A DNA stretch of 58,344 nt from Symsagittifera roscoffensis (taxonomy: Eukaryota; Xenacoelomorpha; Acoela; Convolutidae): the NCBI RefSeq assembly GCF_963678635.1, contig NC_087069.1, forward strand, positions 11,907,186-11,965,529. The letters are read 5' to 3'. Numbering within the stretch: the stretch's first letter is position 1; the number at the start of each line of letters is the position of its first letter. Both the position numbers and the translations under genes were made by a program. Positions 1-10,733 of the stretch are shown here, piece after piece. The notes beneath the pieces are model-generated. The model saw only the letters and a program-made list of their open reading frames with translations. It was not told where the DNA came from and did not search any database.

Positions 1-301
1 ATTAAGCACCTTATTGATTCGGTTTTGCAACCTTATAAAATTAAACTCAGCCAGTCAGACAAAATCATATTAGGTAATCGAGATACAATAGAATCTATTC
101 AGACTTTGTGTGTGCACTAAAGCGGAGAAACACCGATTTTCGAGATATTTACTTTACTATTTTGGAAGCAACTCCGCTCACTCCTAAACTTGTTATTATT
201 CAGAAGAATGCCATAGCAAAAAACAGTGGAATTTTGATCCTTTTCAAAATCTTAAAAGGTAAGTCTAAACAGATTGCAGGGTTAGAGCTGCGCACGGTTC
301 T
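1..301 (+). other. Probable upstream part of the integrase remnant, unassigned
   Basis: Frame 1 is open from the window edge to a stop near 118, and another frame is open from 108 to 314, running toward the integrase catalytic region that begins near 302. Neither stretch shows a motif that I can assign. It may hold the decayed N-terminal part of the integrase or the end of a preceding ORF. Confidence 0.3.
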
Positions 302-1154
302 GTGCGAAACTTAAGTAAAGCGAGTGCTTTATCAAAAAAGAAAGTAGAACAATTAGTACAATTCAAGACATCATATACAAAATTTGGTCACTCAATCAGA
401 CGTTTCCGAAGGCTTCAAGAATTTTCTAAACATATCACTGAAATTTGTTGTATGGACTTGGCTATTGTAGAAAAGATAGCTAGTCAAAACAATGGAGTCA
501 AAATTTTATTAGTTGCCTCAGATATTGTTTCGAGATTTGTCGTATTTCAAACACTGAAAACAAAGTATGCCAAGAACACTTTACAAGCTGTCAAAAAAAA
601 GTTTTCTCGAAAAAACACTACTGAAAATTTTGAGTTGATAAAAGAAAAGAAAATGGGGAAACTTTTCAAAAAAAGTTGCGAGAAGAAAGACACTGAAGTT
701 TACACAACATTGAGTGAAACAAAAGCTGCATTTGCAGAGAGGGCAATGCAGTCTTTGAAACATATAACATATCGTTACATGTAAGATCATTGTGAAAAAT
801 TTGTTCCCAAATTGCAGCAACTTGTTTCTACATTGAACTGTCGAAAAAATGGATCAATTGCAAAATCTCCGAGATTTTTAGATTTTTTTGTCTACTTTTT
901 AATCACTTTTGTATAACAATTTGGTCCCCAAATATACTAAATCAGAACTCAAAATTGGCGATAGAATTAGAAACTCGAAAAATGATATTCCGTTCCGAGA
1001 AGGATACAAGCCATCGCTTACAGATGAAATTTTTGAAGTTCGGCAAAATCTACATATAAACCTCCTACATACATCATCAAAGATCCCTAAGAAGAAATTG
1101 TTGGAGAATCAAATACATGTTTTTGAGAAAGGGCTCAGAAAAAGTTCAGATTAA
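302..1154 (+). pseudogene. Integrase remnant (rve-type, Polinton class)
   Basis: Frame 2 (302-784) contains the rve core. A CMDLA segment carries the first catalytic Asp, a QNNGVKILLV strand follows it, and an FAERAMQSLKH helix lies near the expected catalytic Glu. The region where the second catalytic Asp should lie (about 620-660) reads as a Lys-rich stretch without a clear Asp-Lys-Gly signature, so the DDE triad looks damaged. The C-terminal part (909-1154) is in another frame and holds the typical KIGDRIR plus TDEIFEV region that follows the core in Polinton integrases. At least one frameshift and a stop near 782 separate the parts. Other rve families (gypsy, BEL) are less likely because capsid remnants of the same element follow directly. 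Confidence 0.8.
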
Positions 1155-1197
1155 AGGTGAGTCATATTTTAAACTGAATTCCTTTTGATCAGTTGCC

Positions 1198-1970
1198 ATG
1201 GACTCTTTCACTATTGAGCTAGTTTCTAATGCTTCTTTTAATTATTATCCGAATCATAGTCTTAGTTCTTTCACAATTTGTCTACCGGAACAAACACATT
1301 TTAAAAGAGAATGGGAGGTTGCTATTTGTGAACTATCGTATCATTTATTGTACCAAAACGTTACTGAGGGAAAGCTTACTTTCAGAGATGGGCGAGAAAG
1401 GCCTGAGGAAAAACTAAAGGTTCAACTGATGCATATTGAACCTGGATTGTATCCAAACTTTGTTGATATAGTTTTAGCCATAATGACATTGTTCGAAAAA
1501 GTATAGGCGCACAAAAATATGAAAATTACGGATTTTACGTATCAAGAGACGAAATTACACAAAAAAATGCCATCCATTCGCAGGATGATCAATCAGTGTT
1601 TATGATTCAAAGTGCTGATTTGAGTCACATTTTTGGTGATGAGTTAGAACAAAATCAGACAGGGGGTGTAACCAAAGCAAAAGTTCCACATCATCCTCAG
1701 TATTCTTAGGACATTATAAGAATGCTTTCCCTAATGATTTCAAAGGATTTTATAGAACAAAATATAGTAGGTGATTTAAAAACTCCTTTACTTCGTTGTA
1801 TTCTGTTCATTGCCAACGAAAATTTGAAGACATAAAATTTACAGGACAGTACATTAATTATCAACCCTGTAATATCCTACAAATCAAAGATTATTAAAAA
1901 AATTTTCCAAGCAAAAATATAGAACTAAGGGATACTACATGTGAAAAACTTCCTATAGTGTCCGAAGGAT
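1198..1970 (+). pseudogene. Polinton virion protein remnant (putative minor capsid/penton type)
   Basis: An ATG at 1198 opens 102 codons with a start rich in Asn, Ser and Pro, followed by a WEVAI strand and a YQNVTEG segment. This pattern recurs in invertebrate Polinton-like elements directly upstream of the capsid genes. The similarity goes on in other frames past the stop at 1504: a segment near 1600-1640 ends in an HIFGDE motif, and another near 1735-1800 contains a NIVGDLKTPLLR stretch. Several frameshifts and stops break it. The exact structural role is inferred from position; I am surer of the element family than of the protein name. Confidence 0.6.
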
Positions 1971-2330
1971 TTACACGAAATGCTCAATGTTCATCTAATT
2001 TTCATATTTCGCGTTGACATGCAAGACAGCGTGGAAGAGGTTTTGGTGCTCTGGCACAAACTCTTGGGAGAACTGCAACTTTCATTCATTACAAATTATA
2101 TAGTCTCATCTGCAAAAAGAATCGGAGCAGATTTATTTGAAATTGCAGCTCCAGTGGATGGAAAACACTCAAAACATTTGCAAAAAATTGAGGAACAAAA
2201 ACAGTTCGAAAACAGTTGGGATGTGGAAAAAGAAATCCAAGCGTAGAACTAGAAGTGCCAATTCTCGAAAAATTAGTCCAAAAACCAGTCGCTCTCGCAA
2301 AGACTTTTTTGACAAAATAAAATCAATATA
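1971..2330 (+). pseudogene. Basic Gly-rich virion protein remnant (PX/core-like)
   Basis: In shifting frames, this stretch encodes an Arg/Gly-rich start (near 2025-2060), a segment ending in AAKRIG-like residues (near 2110) and a Lys-rich tail (2200-2330). A short basic protein with a Gly-Arg-Gly start between the virion protein and the major capsid gene is usual in Polinton-type elements. An open frame of 88 codons (1980-2246) contains SAKRIGADLFEIAAP, but the N-terminal part is in a different frame. It is not functional. Confidence 0.5.
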
Positions 2331-2369
2331 CATCAAAGTAGTCACTTTTGGTATGGAGCTTTTACAATT

Positions 2370-3584
2370 TCTTCTTTGAAGATTTTTGATAAAGTCCCAG
2401 TATTTTCCAGTACTTCTCTGGATGAAAGCAGTATTGAGTTTGCGTTTGAGACAATTGGTAACCTTTATTTGGATATGTTTGATACTCACCTCAATTTAAA
2501 GCTTTAATTTTTTTCAAAGGAAGCTTGTGTGATGCTTCAAAAAAAAAGCAGAGCATAAAGCAAAATCAGAGGACGACTCAGATGAGGAATCACAAACTTA
2601 CCCAACTTATGGAACAATCTACTACATTCTCTGTTCTTTATTTTTGAAGTTGATTTTAACAAAAAAAATGATTTATTATGCTAATGGAAAGCACAAATAT
2701 CGAACAATTTCAACTCGTCGGCAGTGGGTAAAAAAGAAAAACTTGCTTGTCACTGATTTAGTTTTGAAGAATATCCGAAAACATTTGATATGTATCCGTT
2801 CACTGATAAAGCAAATTCTATAGGATCATGGATAACTTCATTACAGGCTTGCCCTTGATTTGTATACTTGTGAAAAATTGTCACTATCGAAAACCAAAGT
2901 TCGAATTAAACTAATTCGAGCTAAACCTAATTTTTACATGCTGTCTGATAATCCAAATGTTAGTCTGACTTGTTGATTGTTCGCTCTTTACTAGAAGGAT
3001 TTCAGACGTTGAACCTAATCATCAATACTTGCAATGATATCTGGAAAAGGAGCCTGCACATTACAATTCAACCGAAACTATAGGATAAAGTTTTTTCTCT
3101 CGATCTTGTCAAAATCAGTTTTTTCAGGAAAGGGTTTTCAATAATGCGTCAATCAGAAGAACAGCTGTTGCTAGGAAAACAAACTCAGCTGTTGCGGGAT
3201 CTTTTTCTTAAAATCCTTTTGATTATCAACAACTCCATTTGAGAGAGCTTAGAAATATTCGGGGCGGAAGGGCAATTATTTCATTAGATACAAATTTTCC
3301 ATGTCGCCCTTATGTTACAACAATGAAAGCATCGCAGTTGAACGAAGATTTTCCAGCTCTTCCTATGCAAGAGTTTCAAAATCACTGTATTCTAGTTTTT
3401 GACTTGACTTCACTACAAGATGCAGCTGAACAGTTGCATTATCCAGAACTTAGTCGAGAAAGCTTGAGATTAGAAATGTTTACCAGTTTCCCTTGGAGCA
3501 AGTAACGGAAGTGCTAATCTTGGGAGAAAGACTATAAAACAATCTAACTGACAAATTCGGAACAGTCGCTAAAAATGTTTTTTT
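2370..3584 (+). pseudogene. Major capsid protein remnant (double jelly-roll, Polinton type)
   Basis: The start (about 2390-2510) carries a segment with DESSIEFAFETIG followed by a strand typical of the first jelly roll. The middle (2515-3230) is heavily damaged, with many stops. The C-terminal part is the best preserved: the open frame 3239-3505 includes LRELRNIRGGRAI, CRPYVTTMKA, EDFPALPMQEFQNH and FDLTSLQDAAEQLHYPEL, and another frame continues from 3500 to about 3584. This block is highly characteristic of the capsid proteins of invertebrate Polinton-like elements. Frameshifts, stops and a T-run end it. This is an old copy that cannot make a capsid. Confidence 0.8.
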
Positions 3585-4478
3585 TTTTTTTTGAGGTTCC
3601 TATGGAAATGTGTATTTTATTGTGACTTTCCATCGTTATTGTCTCTGTACTATCTATTTTGTTTTTCTTCAGAGCTAAAACTGCATAAAAAAGAAAATGA
3701 ATGCTGTTTAATTGAAAACCCGACACTTTTTTTCAACCTAGACTCTAAAACAGTGTTCAATAAGTTTTGCCTACTACATAAGGCTTGTGTCTGGGACTTT
3801 TTTGATTCAATTCCTAGATGCGTGCAATTCATTAACCTTTCTTTTTTTTATTCTCTAGTGTACTATCAAACTATCATTTTTTTAATTTTAGATGTAAATC
3901 AGCTTTCAATTGCAAGGATGGATAGTTTTTCACGAGCTCTGGTTCAAGTACATGGGGTCCTACCCTTCTGATAAAATACCTCAACTAGCCAAATACTCTA
4001 ATGCTTTGCTGATTCTTTGAGTAGAAAGAGATCAACTTACTCCTTTCTAACAAAAAAGTATCGGCGAATGGTTCCTCGATAGCTAAAAAAAACTGATAAT
4101 TTGTGTGGATTTTACCCAATTTATTCAGCATTTCTTCTTTTTAATTTTTTCCAGAAAAACGGAAATAATATTCAAGATGAGCCATGCATGTTTTGAATTT
4201 CATAAATATTTTATGTAAGAGTGCTTTTTTATTTGTAAGTGTAAATTTTTGCAGTAAATGTACTATACGATGCAATGAATTGTTTAGTTATTTATGTAAT
4301 AGCACTCTAAATTCCCTAAATTTTTTCCAAAAAACATCTTAGCAACTAATATTTTGGTAAAATAGATGGAGAATGACGATGGCATATGGATGTTGTACTT
4401 CCCAGTTGAACGAATTAACGATAGAGAAGATAAGTCTTTGAAAATTATAACCAACTTCTAGTAAATTGTATAGTCTTT
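3585..4478. other. AT-rich interval, no gene seen
   Basis: The interval begins with a long T run right after the capsid remnant. The longest open frame (3591-3971) is made of Phe, Leu and Ser codons from T-rich DNA and shows no motif. I see no repeat or RNA gene here. Confidence 0.6.
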
Positions 4479-4479
4479 A

Positions 4480-4573
4480 TAAAAGTTTACTCTGAGAAAG
4501 ATAGAACATTTTTCTTACAAAAAGATCAAATACAAAAGATTAGAATTCTATATTTTTCTCAGTGTAAACTTTT
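4480..4573. mobile_element. Very small MITE-like inverted repeat, TA-flanked
   Basis: AAAGTTTACTCTGAGAAA at the left end pairs with TTTCTCAGTGTAAACTTT at the right end (one mismatch), and a TA lies outside each end. The arms continue with weaker pairing around a loop of about 40 nt. This fits a tiny Tc1/mariner-type MITE with a TA target duplication. A microRNA-like hairpin is the other reading, as the arm length would suit both. Confidence 0.45.
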
Positions 4574-5094
4574 ACCGGAGCAGAACAATTGACAAATTTG
4601 GATGATAATTTTTCGAAAATTTCAAAAGATTATAGACAAAGTGATAAAAGGGAACTGAAAACAATCGTAGCAAGAAAAAAATAAACATGTTGAAGTAAAA
4701 ATGAGAACAAGATAAAAACATCTAATTGGTCGAAACTTAAAAATTTTCGCATACTTTTTTTAAGTTCCAATGAAAATTTTATGCAGTTTTGATTGGACAT
4801 TTTTCATGTTTTTTGAAACTTTCATCTTACGCGAAATTATTTCACGCTTCAATAATTTTGTTGGGAACTGCTATTATGCACCTCTGATCTGATTGTGAGA
4901 TAAAAATGTGAAAAAAAAATAAAATAAGTCCTACAATTAATAAGTATAATGGAGCTGTCATCCTTTCTCCAAATAATCAAGGGAATGAAAGATCAAATGG
5001 GATATGAAAGAAATCAGCCGCGAGGAGCGGTCGAGATTCCCCTGATATCCCGTGGAGTGGAAGAATTAACCTGTCAAAGATAATCTTAAATTTT

Positions 5095-5375
5095 CTAAAA
5101 CCTACCATCTGAAACTTACCATCCAAATAGAATTTTTTTTTTCGTTTTTTCAAGATAAAAAGGCTTTTCAAGATAAAAATGTTTTTGCAAGTACAATTTG
5201 AAAAAGTTTCAAAAAAGAAACATCTGAATCCTACCAACTGAAACTTACCAGCCAATTTTTTTATTCGATTTTTCAAGAATAAAAGATCTTTTCAAGATAA
5301 AAATTTATTTGCAAGTAAAACTTAAAAACTTTCAAAAAATTTTCCTAAGCACTATCTGAAACTTACCATACCACA
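5095..5375. repeat. Minisatellite, 2-3 copies of about 120-130 bp
   Basis: A sequence of the form CTACCATCTGAAACTTACCA recurs near 5101, 5231 and 5349. Each copy is followed by a T run, a TTCAAGATAAAA motif (twice per copy) and a TTGCAAGTA motif. The spacing is 118-130 bp. Short versions of the same ACTTACCATCTGAAA phrase return near 5665-5690, inside the neighbouring element end, so the two are probably related. Confidence 0.6.
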
Positions 5376-5461
5376 GTTTTGTATGAAAAGATAGCCCTTA
5401 AAAGTCACAAATTGTAGGAGTTAGCTAAGAAACGCAAAAATTGGCAAAATCGAGCTCCAAT

Positions 5462-7000
5462 AATTCGGGCGCCGAGAAAATTTTTTGAAATTTTCTATCT
5501 GAAACGTTACTATCTTAATACATTAGGAAACATGTTCCCTATCTTAATACATTGGGAAACCTATTCCCTATTGTAATGAGTTCTTAATTCCCTACACTGA
5601 ATCCTTTTACATTGGGGAATCTTTACACTTCCCTTGTACATGGAAAATTCGGGCGCCAAAAAAACTTACCATCTGAAACTTACCATCTGAAACCTGGTAT
5701 CGTAATTTATAGGGAAACCTATTTCTATCCTAATATATAGGAATTCTATTCCCTATCTTAATACGTAGGGTGAAGACCGGACGATTTATTCCCCATCCTA
5801 GTACATGTGGGTCTTCACCCAACCCCCTTGATGGCGTCACACATATACTACTACAACTACCGTATTTTTCCTGTACCAGTTATTCAACACCGTACTGCAA
5901 AAAATGACGAATATCTGCTTCAACAATGCGTTTGCTTCAAATTTGCAGGTTTGGTTTTTCTGACAATAGTGTCATAACCGGTGGGATCCATTTTGACATT
6001 TTCCTTCACATCGTTTGAGGTTTTGGTATTTAAACGGCTGATAAAGAACGAATGTTTAGCATTTTTTCATAGGAAAATTGGATTGAACAGCATGACTAGC
6101 AATTTTAGGCCGAAAAAATTGTCTATTGCGATCAACCCGCGGCATCTGTTGTTTTTGGCAGATTTGAAGTTTGTCAAGCTGAACAATCAAGGTACATTCA
6201 AACGTAGATAAGATAAAATTAGTCATTTGTCGTTTGGTTGCCATTTGTATTTTGGCCATTGCTAATTTAATGGAAAACATCAAACCTCCTTCGTTTTGAA
6301 TATCAGCATTACTGCAGTGCACACAGTAAAAAATTACTTTTTTTGAAAGCACTACTAAACGTTGGAAAAGGAAGATAACATATCCGAATCTTTTAATGAT
6401 GGTGTGAGGTTGATTTCGCTCGCTTACATCTCAGCCGTCTAAATTACTTGGTTTGTTCATTGGAGTGGCTATTGTTTCTACAATGAAAAACCCTCAAACA
6501 AAATTTTTAGGATTTTGTGTGGCTGCAGCCTCATTTCATGTTTTGAAAAAGACATAGTTTTTCTTGCGTGTGAAGTGCGTTATCCTAGAACTACAAATTT
6601 TAAGAAAGACAAAACCGTGTGATGTTGTTCGTAACTTTTTAAATCAATCAAACTTTTTTCGGTCAATTTTTTTGACATTGAGCATCCATGATTGGTTTTT
6701 TTTTACAGTTATATGGAAGATAACCCAGACTTGTGGGTGGGAACTTTAAGATCTGTTCATTCCTCTGACAAAATTACTCTGACATCACTAGTGTTTGTTG
6801 GGGATCAGCTAGGGTGGGTGCCCGATGATCCCCATGTAGTAAATTAGGTTTTAGACATCGTGCCTCCAGTATTTGTATTTAGATAGGAAATAGATTTTCT
6901 ATGTGTAATTCTAGGTAGGATAGAGTTTTTACCATAAAGTAGGATACAAGGTTTGAGATGGTAAAATTGTTAAATTCAAAATAATATCGGCGCCCGAGTT
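5462..7000. mobile_element. Non-autonomous DNA element with inverted, internally repetitive ends
   Basis: The left end contains TTCGGGCGCC (5464 and 5648), an ACCATCTGAAACCTGGTATC segment near 5682 and repeats of the form CTATCTTAATACATNGGGAAAC (near 5511, 5540 and 5752). The reverse complement of 6785-7000 shows the same order: CTCGGGCGCCGA, ACCATCTCAAACCTTGTATC, TTTCCTATCTAAATAC, then an ACTACATGGGG block. The two ends point inward and enclose about 1 kb without a transposase-like frame. The best open frame inside is 76 codons at 5981-6211, which shows no motif. Precise ends and target duplication could not be set by eye. Another copy of this end lies near 25.37-25.51 kb. Confidence 0.55.
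5768..5820. repeat. Perfect 11-bp inverted repeat (hairpin)
   Basis: GGGTGAAGACC (5768-5778) pairs exactly with GGTCTTCACCC (5810-5820) around a 31-nt loop. It sits at the inner edge of the left end of the repeat-ended element. Confidence 0.6.
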
Positions 7001-8284
7001 TAATATATTTTAAGATTCTCGAAACCAATGTAAAAAAAGTTTAGGTATAACGATGTGTTTTACTAGTGTTCTAATAGACTGAAGCTATGTAGAAGCTGAT
7101 GGAAACTATGCTGAAATCAAACTAAACTTTCGGAGAAAAAGACTTGCGATTTCAGGAATAAACTTCTCAATTGAACAAAATTTTTAAAGCACTTCTTAGG
7201 TGTTTACCGAAAAAACCGATGAAATTTTGTACACAAAAGCCCAAGTCTCAGATAGAACTTGAAAAGAGGGGAGTGATGATAATAGCATTTTCAAATTTCA
7301 AAGCTAGAAATCAGGCTTCGTTGTGACCCAAGATAAAATCAAGATATACTATTAATTAGTGTAAATTAACCTTCTAGTGTGTTTTAATAAGTTCTTGTGA
7401 ATTCTTGTGACTTGATTCATTATTTTCTAACCCCCTTGGATCCCGTTTTTTCTACCCTAATATAAGTTTGAATAAGATCTTTTTATCCAGAAATCTGATT
7501 CACAGAGAGTGTCTAAAGTTACAAAAAAATAGATTCACCCTAACACTTCCTGTTCCAAAGTCAAAACTTCCTCAAAAACGCGAGCTAACAAAACACAATT
7601 AAGGACTACCAGTTTCAGAATTAAACTGAACTGAAGTTTTAATCATCTTCAATGAATTAAAGCTGCTGTCTAAATTTGTCCTTAGACAAAAGAGGCACAA
7701 ATGAGACAAAACGTTTGATTTCAGGCGGAGGCATGCAATTTTGTGTAAAATACTTTCAAATTGTAATTTCTTGCTTAAGATCGGACCGAAAAAAAAGATT
7801 AGGTGACGGCAAAAATGAACGCGTTCTCAATCGGAAGAAACAATGAAAGTTTTCAGCAAATATGATCAGACGACCAAGCAATCCTATTCTAACGGAGAAA
7901 TAATTAGATCACCTGTACACTTTCAAAGCAAAAGGCAGGCTCAATATTTAAAAAGAATGCAGGCTCAATTCATAATAAAATTACAAAAACAACTTTTTTA
8001 GCAAAGAGAAAATTAGACAAGAAGAAGATTGATAAGAAAAAACAACGAGACCACATACAACTCCACATGGGATTTTTTCTTAGCACGAATTAATAACGAA
8101 ATCCAATCGAAGAAAACGCTACACAATATATTATTTTTCAAACCGATAAAATCTACAAAAGAACAGTGTTGGAACAGAAAATATAACAAAGAGAACCTAA
8201 AAATTTGACTAATCATCAACGAAAACTTCAAAAGAAATTTCAGACATACACATTTACTAGATACAAAAGAATAAATATGCTTAT
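7001..8284. other. Interval without a recognisable gene
   Basis: The DNA is AT-rich with frequent stops in all frames. The only open frame near 300 bp (8013-8300, - strand) is rich in Phe, Leu and Ser and has intergenic base composition. No repeat from the neighbouring blocks was recognised. Confidence 0.5.
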
Positions 8285-8839
8285 TCACCAACCTGCCCAT
8301 GAAAGGATCATTTTGTCATTCTTGATGTTTTTTATACTCTCGCGGTCTACGTCCTGAATCGTGACACTGGTTTCCTTTGGGTTTGATGTCATTTTATTCA
8401 ACCACTCCAAGACGCGCAGGTTCGTCAATTCTTGTTCGTACGACTGCTGCTGTTCGTCGTCAAATTCCACTTCAGCTTTAGACCGCTCGTCGATCCATTC
8501 TTCGTCTTGCTCATCGACAATGTCTATAATCTGTGACACGATTTTCTCCTCCAGACCCACTAGGTCTTCTACTATCTTTTTCAGGTCTATCTTGTCCACT
8601 ACGAAGTCGTCTCCGCGAGGATCATACTTCTTTGCGGGTCTTGCCCTGTAACTTTGTCGTGTCTGCGTCGAAAAGGGTATATCCGGTTCCATGTTCTTGG
8701 GAACCTCTATCTGCTCGGGTTTTTCCCAGTCCTCTTCTTCACAGGGTAAGGTTTTCTCATCCGCCTCATTTATTTCATTAGGATCCAGGTCCAACGGCGG
8801 GCTTGTTCCTTCTTCCAGCGCATCAATCTCATCGTTCTT
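8285..8839 (-). CDS. Acidic coding fragment, possibly a retroelement polyprotein end or an exon
   Basis: The - strand is open for 185 codons from just after a stop (8840-8842) to a TGA at 8285. G+C is clearly higher than in the flanks and codon use is balanced, so it looks truly coding. No ATG fits the N-terminus: the first Met in frame is near the middle, so this is an exon or a broken piece. The protein is very acidic (runs of Asp/Glu) with one basic patch, TRQSYRARPAKKYDPRG, like the Arg/Pro-rich tails found at the C-termini of LTR-retrotransposon polyproteins. CAG followed by GTTGGT near its end could be a splice donor. I do not recognise a domain; the retroelement origin is a guess. Confidence 0.45.
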   Translation of the reverse strand, partial: KNDEIDALEEGTSPPLDLDPNEINEADEKTLPCEEEDWEKPEQIEVPKNMEPDIPFSTQTRQSYRARPAKKYDPRGDDFVVDKIDLKKIVEDLVGLEEKIVSQIIDIVDEQDEEWIDERSKAEVEFDDEQQQSYEQELTNLRVLEWLNKMTSNPKETSVTIQDVDRESIKNIKNDKMILSWAGW

Positions 8840-9189
8840 TTACCTGGTGCCTTTCTTATTGACTCGTGAAATCAAACCTGTCATTTAGCGTTGAGTCGAA
8901 CTCAGCTGTTTTTTTCATTGGTCAAACAGGCTTGTGGGGCAGATTTTTTTGGTTGTTGAAAACAATAACAATGGCTGAATTTTAGTGCTACTTTTTCCAA
9001 GTTTTTCTTGCTTTTCAATTCTATCTCAATTTGGAGTAAATTGTATATGTTGGTTATGTTAGAAATTTTTTCAATATAATTGATTGATTGGGAAGTTTTA
9101 TAAACAGCTTCGTTGTTCTGATCCAAAAATGTTTTAAAATCTGTGGATACTTCAATTAATTTGTTGAGACCACAAATATTACATATGAA

Positions 9190-9310
9190 GGAAAACTCGA
9201 TTCTGATTGTTGATATCAAAAAGATACAATTTCGTTATAAGTAATGCTCGATTCTTTAAAAATTGGTAGATTCTGATTAGTTGACATCAAAATTTTTGAA
9301 AACTGCTTGG
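9190..9310 (+). promoter_or_regulatory. CCAAT-box cluster upstream of zinc ORF copy 1, decayed
   Basis: Three related phrases (CGATTCTGATTGTTGATATC, a degenerate middle copy and GATTCTGATTAGTTGACATC) are spaced about 50-60 bp apart. Later units keep the full CTGATTGGTTGATATCA form, which is an inverted CCAAT box matching the NF-Y consensus. Here the GG of the box is mutated, so it is probably inactive. Confidence 0.35.
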
Positions 9311-9518
9311 TTAGACTGGATGATTTTTTTCATCTTGGTCAAATAGGAGGCATCTATTCTGATTTTCTTTCCAGTTAAAAACAATTGGTTAAGAAATTCG
9401 CTTGTTTTTTTTTTACTTTTGAAATTTTTTGAAGCTATTCAACTCATTCCATCATTGGAAAATTCCGGGAAATTCTGAATTTCCTATTTTTTCTCAAGTT
9501 CGTTGTTTATTTATTGTG

Positions 9519-9662
9519 TTGCCGTCACTGAATAGAAACAAAAGAGTTGCATGTCTTGAATGTGACAGAGATTACACACGTAAAGATGCGTCAAGACATT
9601 GTAGAACCCTTGGTGTTTTGAAGTGTTCGAACTGTAACTTTTATACTTATGTTACACACTAA
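9519..9662 (+). pseudogene. Small Cys/His zinc-binding ORF, copy 1 (start lost)
   Basis: The frame encodes RVACLECDRDYTRKDASRHC followed by GVLKCSNCNFYTY and a stop. Cys-x2-Cys, a His-Cys pair and a second Cys-x2-Cys suggest zinc binding; the family is not one I can name. Compared with the copies at 13778, 18394 and 22609, whose start is ATG, this copy has TTG at that position, and a Cys of the central motif has become Leu (RTLG instead of RTCG). A frameshift-type change after YTY ends it early compared with the longer reading in later copies. Confidence 0.45.
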
Positions 9663-10131
9663 TCAAAAACATTTTGTGATTGGAAACAACAATGTGTAAA
9701 AAGTACCCAAAATGGAACTTAGCTTGATGTGACTATACCTGAATATAAATTGTGTTTGTATAAAGTGTAAAGACAATCAATTTCTTGATTTATGTAATGA
9801 TGTTTGTCTAATCTCTAAAGATTCTGGCTAGATGTTCGTATTAAAATTAAGTGAAATTTGCAATTTTTCAAGGAACAGAAAGAATTGTGAGTAGACACAC
9901 AAAACTCCTGGGTGACTTTGTTTTTTTCGTAAAAATTTTTGAGAACAAAAATTAAGGATTTTTTAAAATAATCTAAACAAACATGTGAAAAGAGCTTGAC
10001 ACAAAGCAGCTGTCATTGAGAAGAATGATTTTTGCAGAATCTGGTAGATTTATGTAGCAGTAGTAACGCCTACGCAATTTCCATTAAGGGAAACTTCATG
10101 CAAATCCTTACATATTATAAACTATTTCCAT

Positions 10132-10431
10132 ATGACTCATACTGCTGATTTCCAATTTCATTTATCCCAAAATCAATTCTCCCAATTCTCCTCATCTGAT
10201 CATTTTGCTCTTATAAAAAGTACTCAAAAAAAGTTGGTAGTCCTAACTACATTGAATTTTCAGAAAATCAAGGGAGATTTGGGAGATTTGTTTGGTTCCA
10301 AAAATCCTACAACGGGAAATCCTACTTTCTTACTGAAGTCTAATTTTAGAGCTGTGATATCTGAGGAAAAGTCAGACAAATTATACAATTTAATTCAAAC
10401 TAACATAAAACATTATTCAATTATCTATTAA
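10132..10431 (+). pseudogene. First exon of the two-exon cassette ORF, copy 1, shortened
   Basis: The frame starts at an ATG inside ATGACTCATACTGC and runs 99 codons. Its middle (FQKIKGDLGDLFGSKNPT) matches the frames at 16312 and 20500. After TTGNP the sequence jumps straight to the GAGGAAAAGTCAGAC block, which in copies 3 and 4 lies inside the intron. About 600 bp holding the NLGLIPIYE and KPPKIQ segments are therefore missing. The second-exon remnant follows the acceptor at 10733 (see the separate entry). No known domain was recognised. Confidence 0.45.
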
Positions 10432-10733
10432 TTTTCCAGTTTTTGTTTAAAAAATTGAAGACAATTTTTTTATGATTATTTTTTCTAAATTTAAGTAAAC
10501 GTTGTCATCTTTGAACAAAACTACAAACAAGAATGTAGTTGAAAACATTATCAATAATTTTTGAGTTGATGTATTTCATTGATTATTTTCATTTTTTTTG
10601 TCAAAAATTGAAATTTTGATTGGCTACAAAAATTTTCTAGAGAGAAAAAGGTTTTTATGGTGATTTTTATCACTAAAAAAAAGTTGAAATGATAAAACAA
10701 TTCATATGTTTTAAATTTTTCTGTTTATTTCAG

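Larger units (their letters stand above)
1..3584 (+). mobile_element. Decayed Polinton/Maverick (virus-like DNA transposon), partial
   Basis: Four protein remnants follow one another on the + strand: a retroviral-type integrase (about 302-1154), a putative virion protein (1198 to about 1970), a basic Gly-rich protein (about 1970-2330) and a double-jelly-roll major capsid protein (about 2370-3584). This set is the morphogenetic and integration module of Polintons/Mavericks, also called polintoviruses. Each part is cut by frameshifts and stops, so nothing here can be functional. DNA polymerase B, protease and packaging ATPase are not seen; they may lie left of the window. No terminal inverted repeat was found at the right side. 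The family call rests on recognised residue patterns read by eye, not on a search. Confidence 0.8.

Noticed and set aside
3591-3971. 126-codon open frame on the + strand
   Set aside because: It consists mostly of Phe, Leu, Ser and Tyr codons from T-rich DNA, has no motif and follows a long T run. It is probably chance.
5981-6352. Overlapping open frames on both strands inside the repeat-ended element
   Set aside because: Neither shows transposase motifs, and both have intergenic base composition.
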